A DNA stretch of 6,166 nucleotides from UBA10427 sp003500135 (GTDB taxonomy: Bacteria; Bacteroidota; Bacteroidia; Cytophagales; Cyclobacteriaceae). Where the stretch lies: assembly GCA_963966275.1 (NCBI GenBank), contig CAWZYQ010000191.1:1-6166 (forward strand), in the 5' to 3' direction. Each line of letters starts with the position of its first letter. Position 1 is the stretch's first letter. Below the pieces are notes generated by a model. The model saw nothing but the letters and a program-made list of their open reading frames with translations, did no database searches and was not told the origin of the DNA. The translations under genes were made by a program, and so were the position numbers. Positions 6,026-6,166 of the stretch are shown one piece after another.

Positions 6026-6166
6026 TAAATCAATGCGTCCAAAAAAGTATTTATATTATTCAACCGGCCTGTAATGATGGCCCTCTTTTGTTCTATCGAA
6101 TGCATTAGTATCTAAATAGACCATCCTCAGATTGACTAAAATCTTGTTTTATTTGCCCTAAAGGAT
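6026..6166. other. Downstream region of cydB without a supported gene
   Basis: These 141 bases do not resemble the DNA after the left cydB' stub, so the glycosyltransferase is not part of the original downstream neighbourhood. A four-base GGCC pair (6066-6069, 6079-6082) followed by CTCTTTTG is too weak to call a terminator. A minus-strand frame open from the right edge to TAA at 6107-6105 gives 19 codons ending GLFRY. It could be the end of a convergent gene but is too short to support. Confidence 0.4.

Noticed and set aside
6066..6090. GGCC/GGCC hairpin with nearby T residues after cydB, a possible terminator.
   Set aside because: The stem has only four pairs, with a nine-base loop and an interrupted T-run.
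6105..6166. Minus-strand open frame of 19 codons entering from the right edge, a possible convergent gene end.
   Set aside because: A frame this short is often open by chance and I recognise no family in it.
1..6166. The duplication as an assembly artefact.
   Set aside because: The copies differ by many silent substitutions, several indels and different flanks, which an assembly error from a single locus would not create.

Overview
The DNA looks like a chromosomal segment of a Bacteroidota bacterium, probably of the Cytophagales type. The reasons are AT-rich codon use, A-rich leaders without Shine-Dalgarno motifs before the genes, a TAnnTTTG-type -7 promoter element, and the N-terminal sequence of SecA. 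The lineage is an inference; no marker gene is complete enough to fix it.

The window is dominated by one event: a divergent gene pair, secA (minus strand) and a cytochrome bd operon (plus strand: small membrane protein, cydA, cydB), is present twice in direct orientation about 3.1 kb apart. In the left copy (1 to about 1772) the secA start is intact and runs off the left edge, while the cyd genes are broken. The small ORF is frameshifted. cydA' is open for 292 codons, then frameshifted, stopped and missing about 202 bp. cydB' is a stub of about 50 codons with two stops. In the right copy (3133 onward) the reverse holds: secA' is a truncated, frameshifted remnant, while the small ORF, cydA and cydB are complete. 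Each copy therefore keeps one half of the original pair.

Between the copies lies a full-length family-2-like glycosyltransferase gene (1782-2732). Its start codon abuts the cydB' stub in the same reading frame. It is followed by about 170 bp with inverted repeats, where the secA' remnant begins. The gene has no recognisable promoter of its own and may depend on read-through from the left cyd promoter region. After the intact cydB there are 141 bp with no supported gene.

Functionally, the intact right unit should make a cytochrome bd quinol oxidase of the short Q-loop class, preceded by an overlapping, probably co-translated small membrane protein. The two copies differ unevenly. The secA 5' end, the intergenic region and the first 36 codons of the small ORF are nearly identical, whereas much of cydA differs by many silent changes. 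This points to gene conversion between old copies or to recombination with a related strain. I see no CRISPR array, RNA gene, transposase or defence system, and no clear evidence of a new biological system; the interest lies in the duplication, its reciprocal decay and the gene captured inside it.
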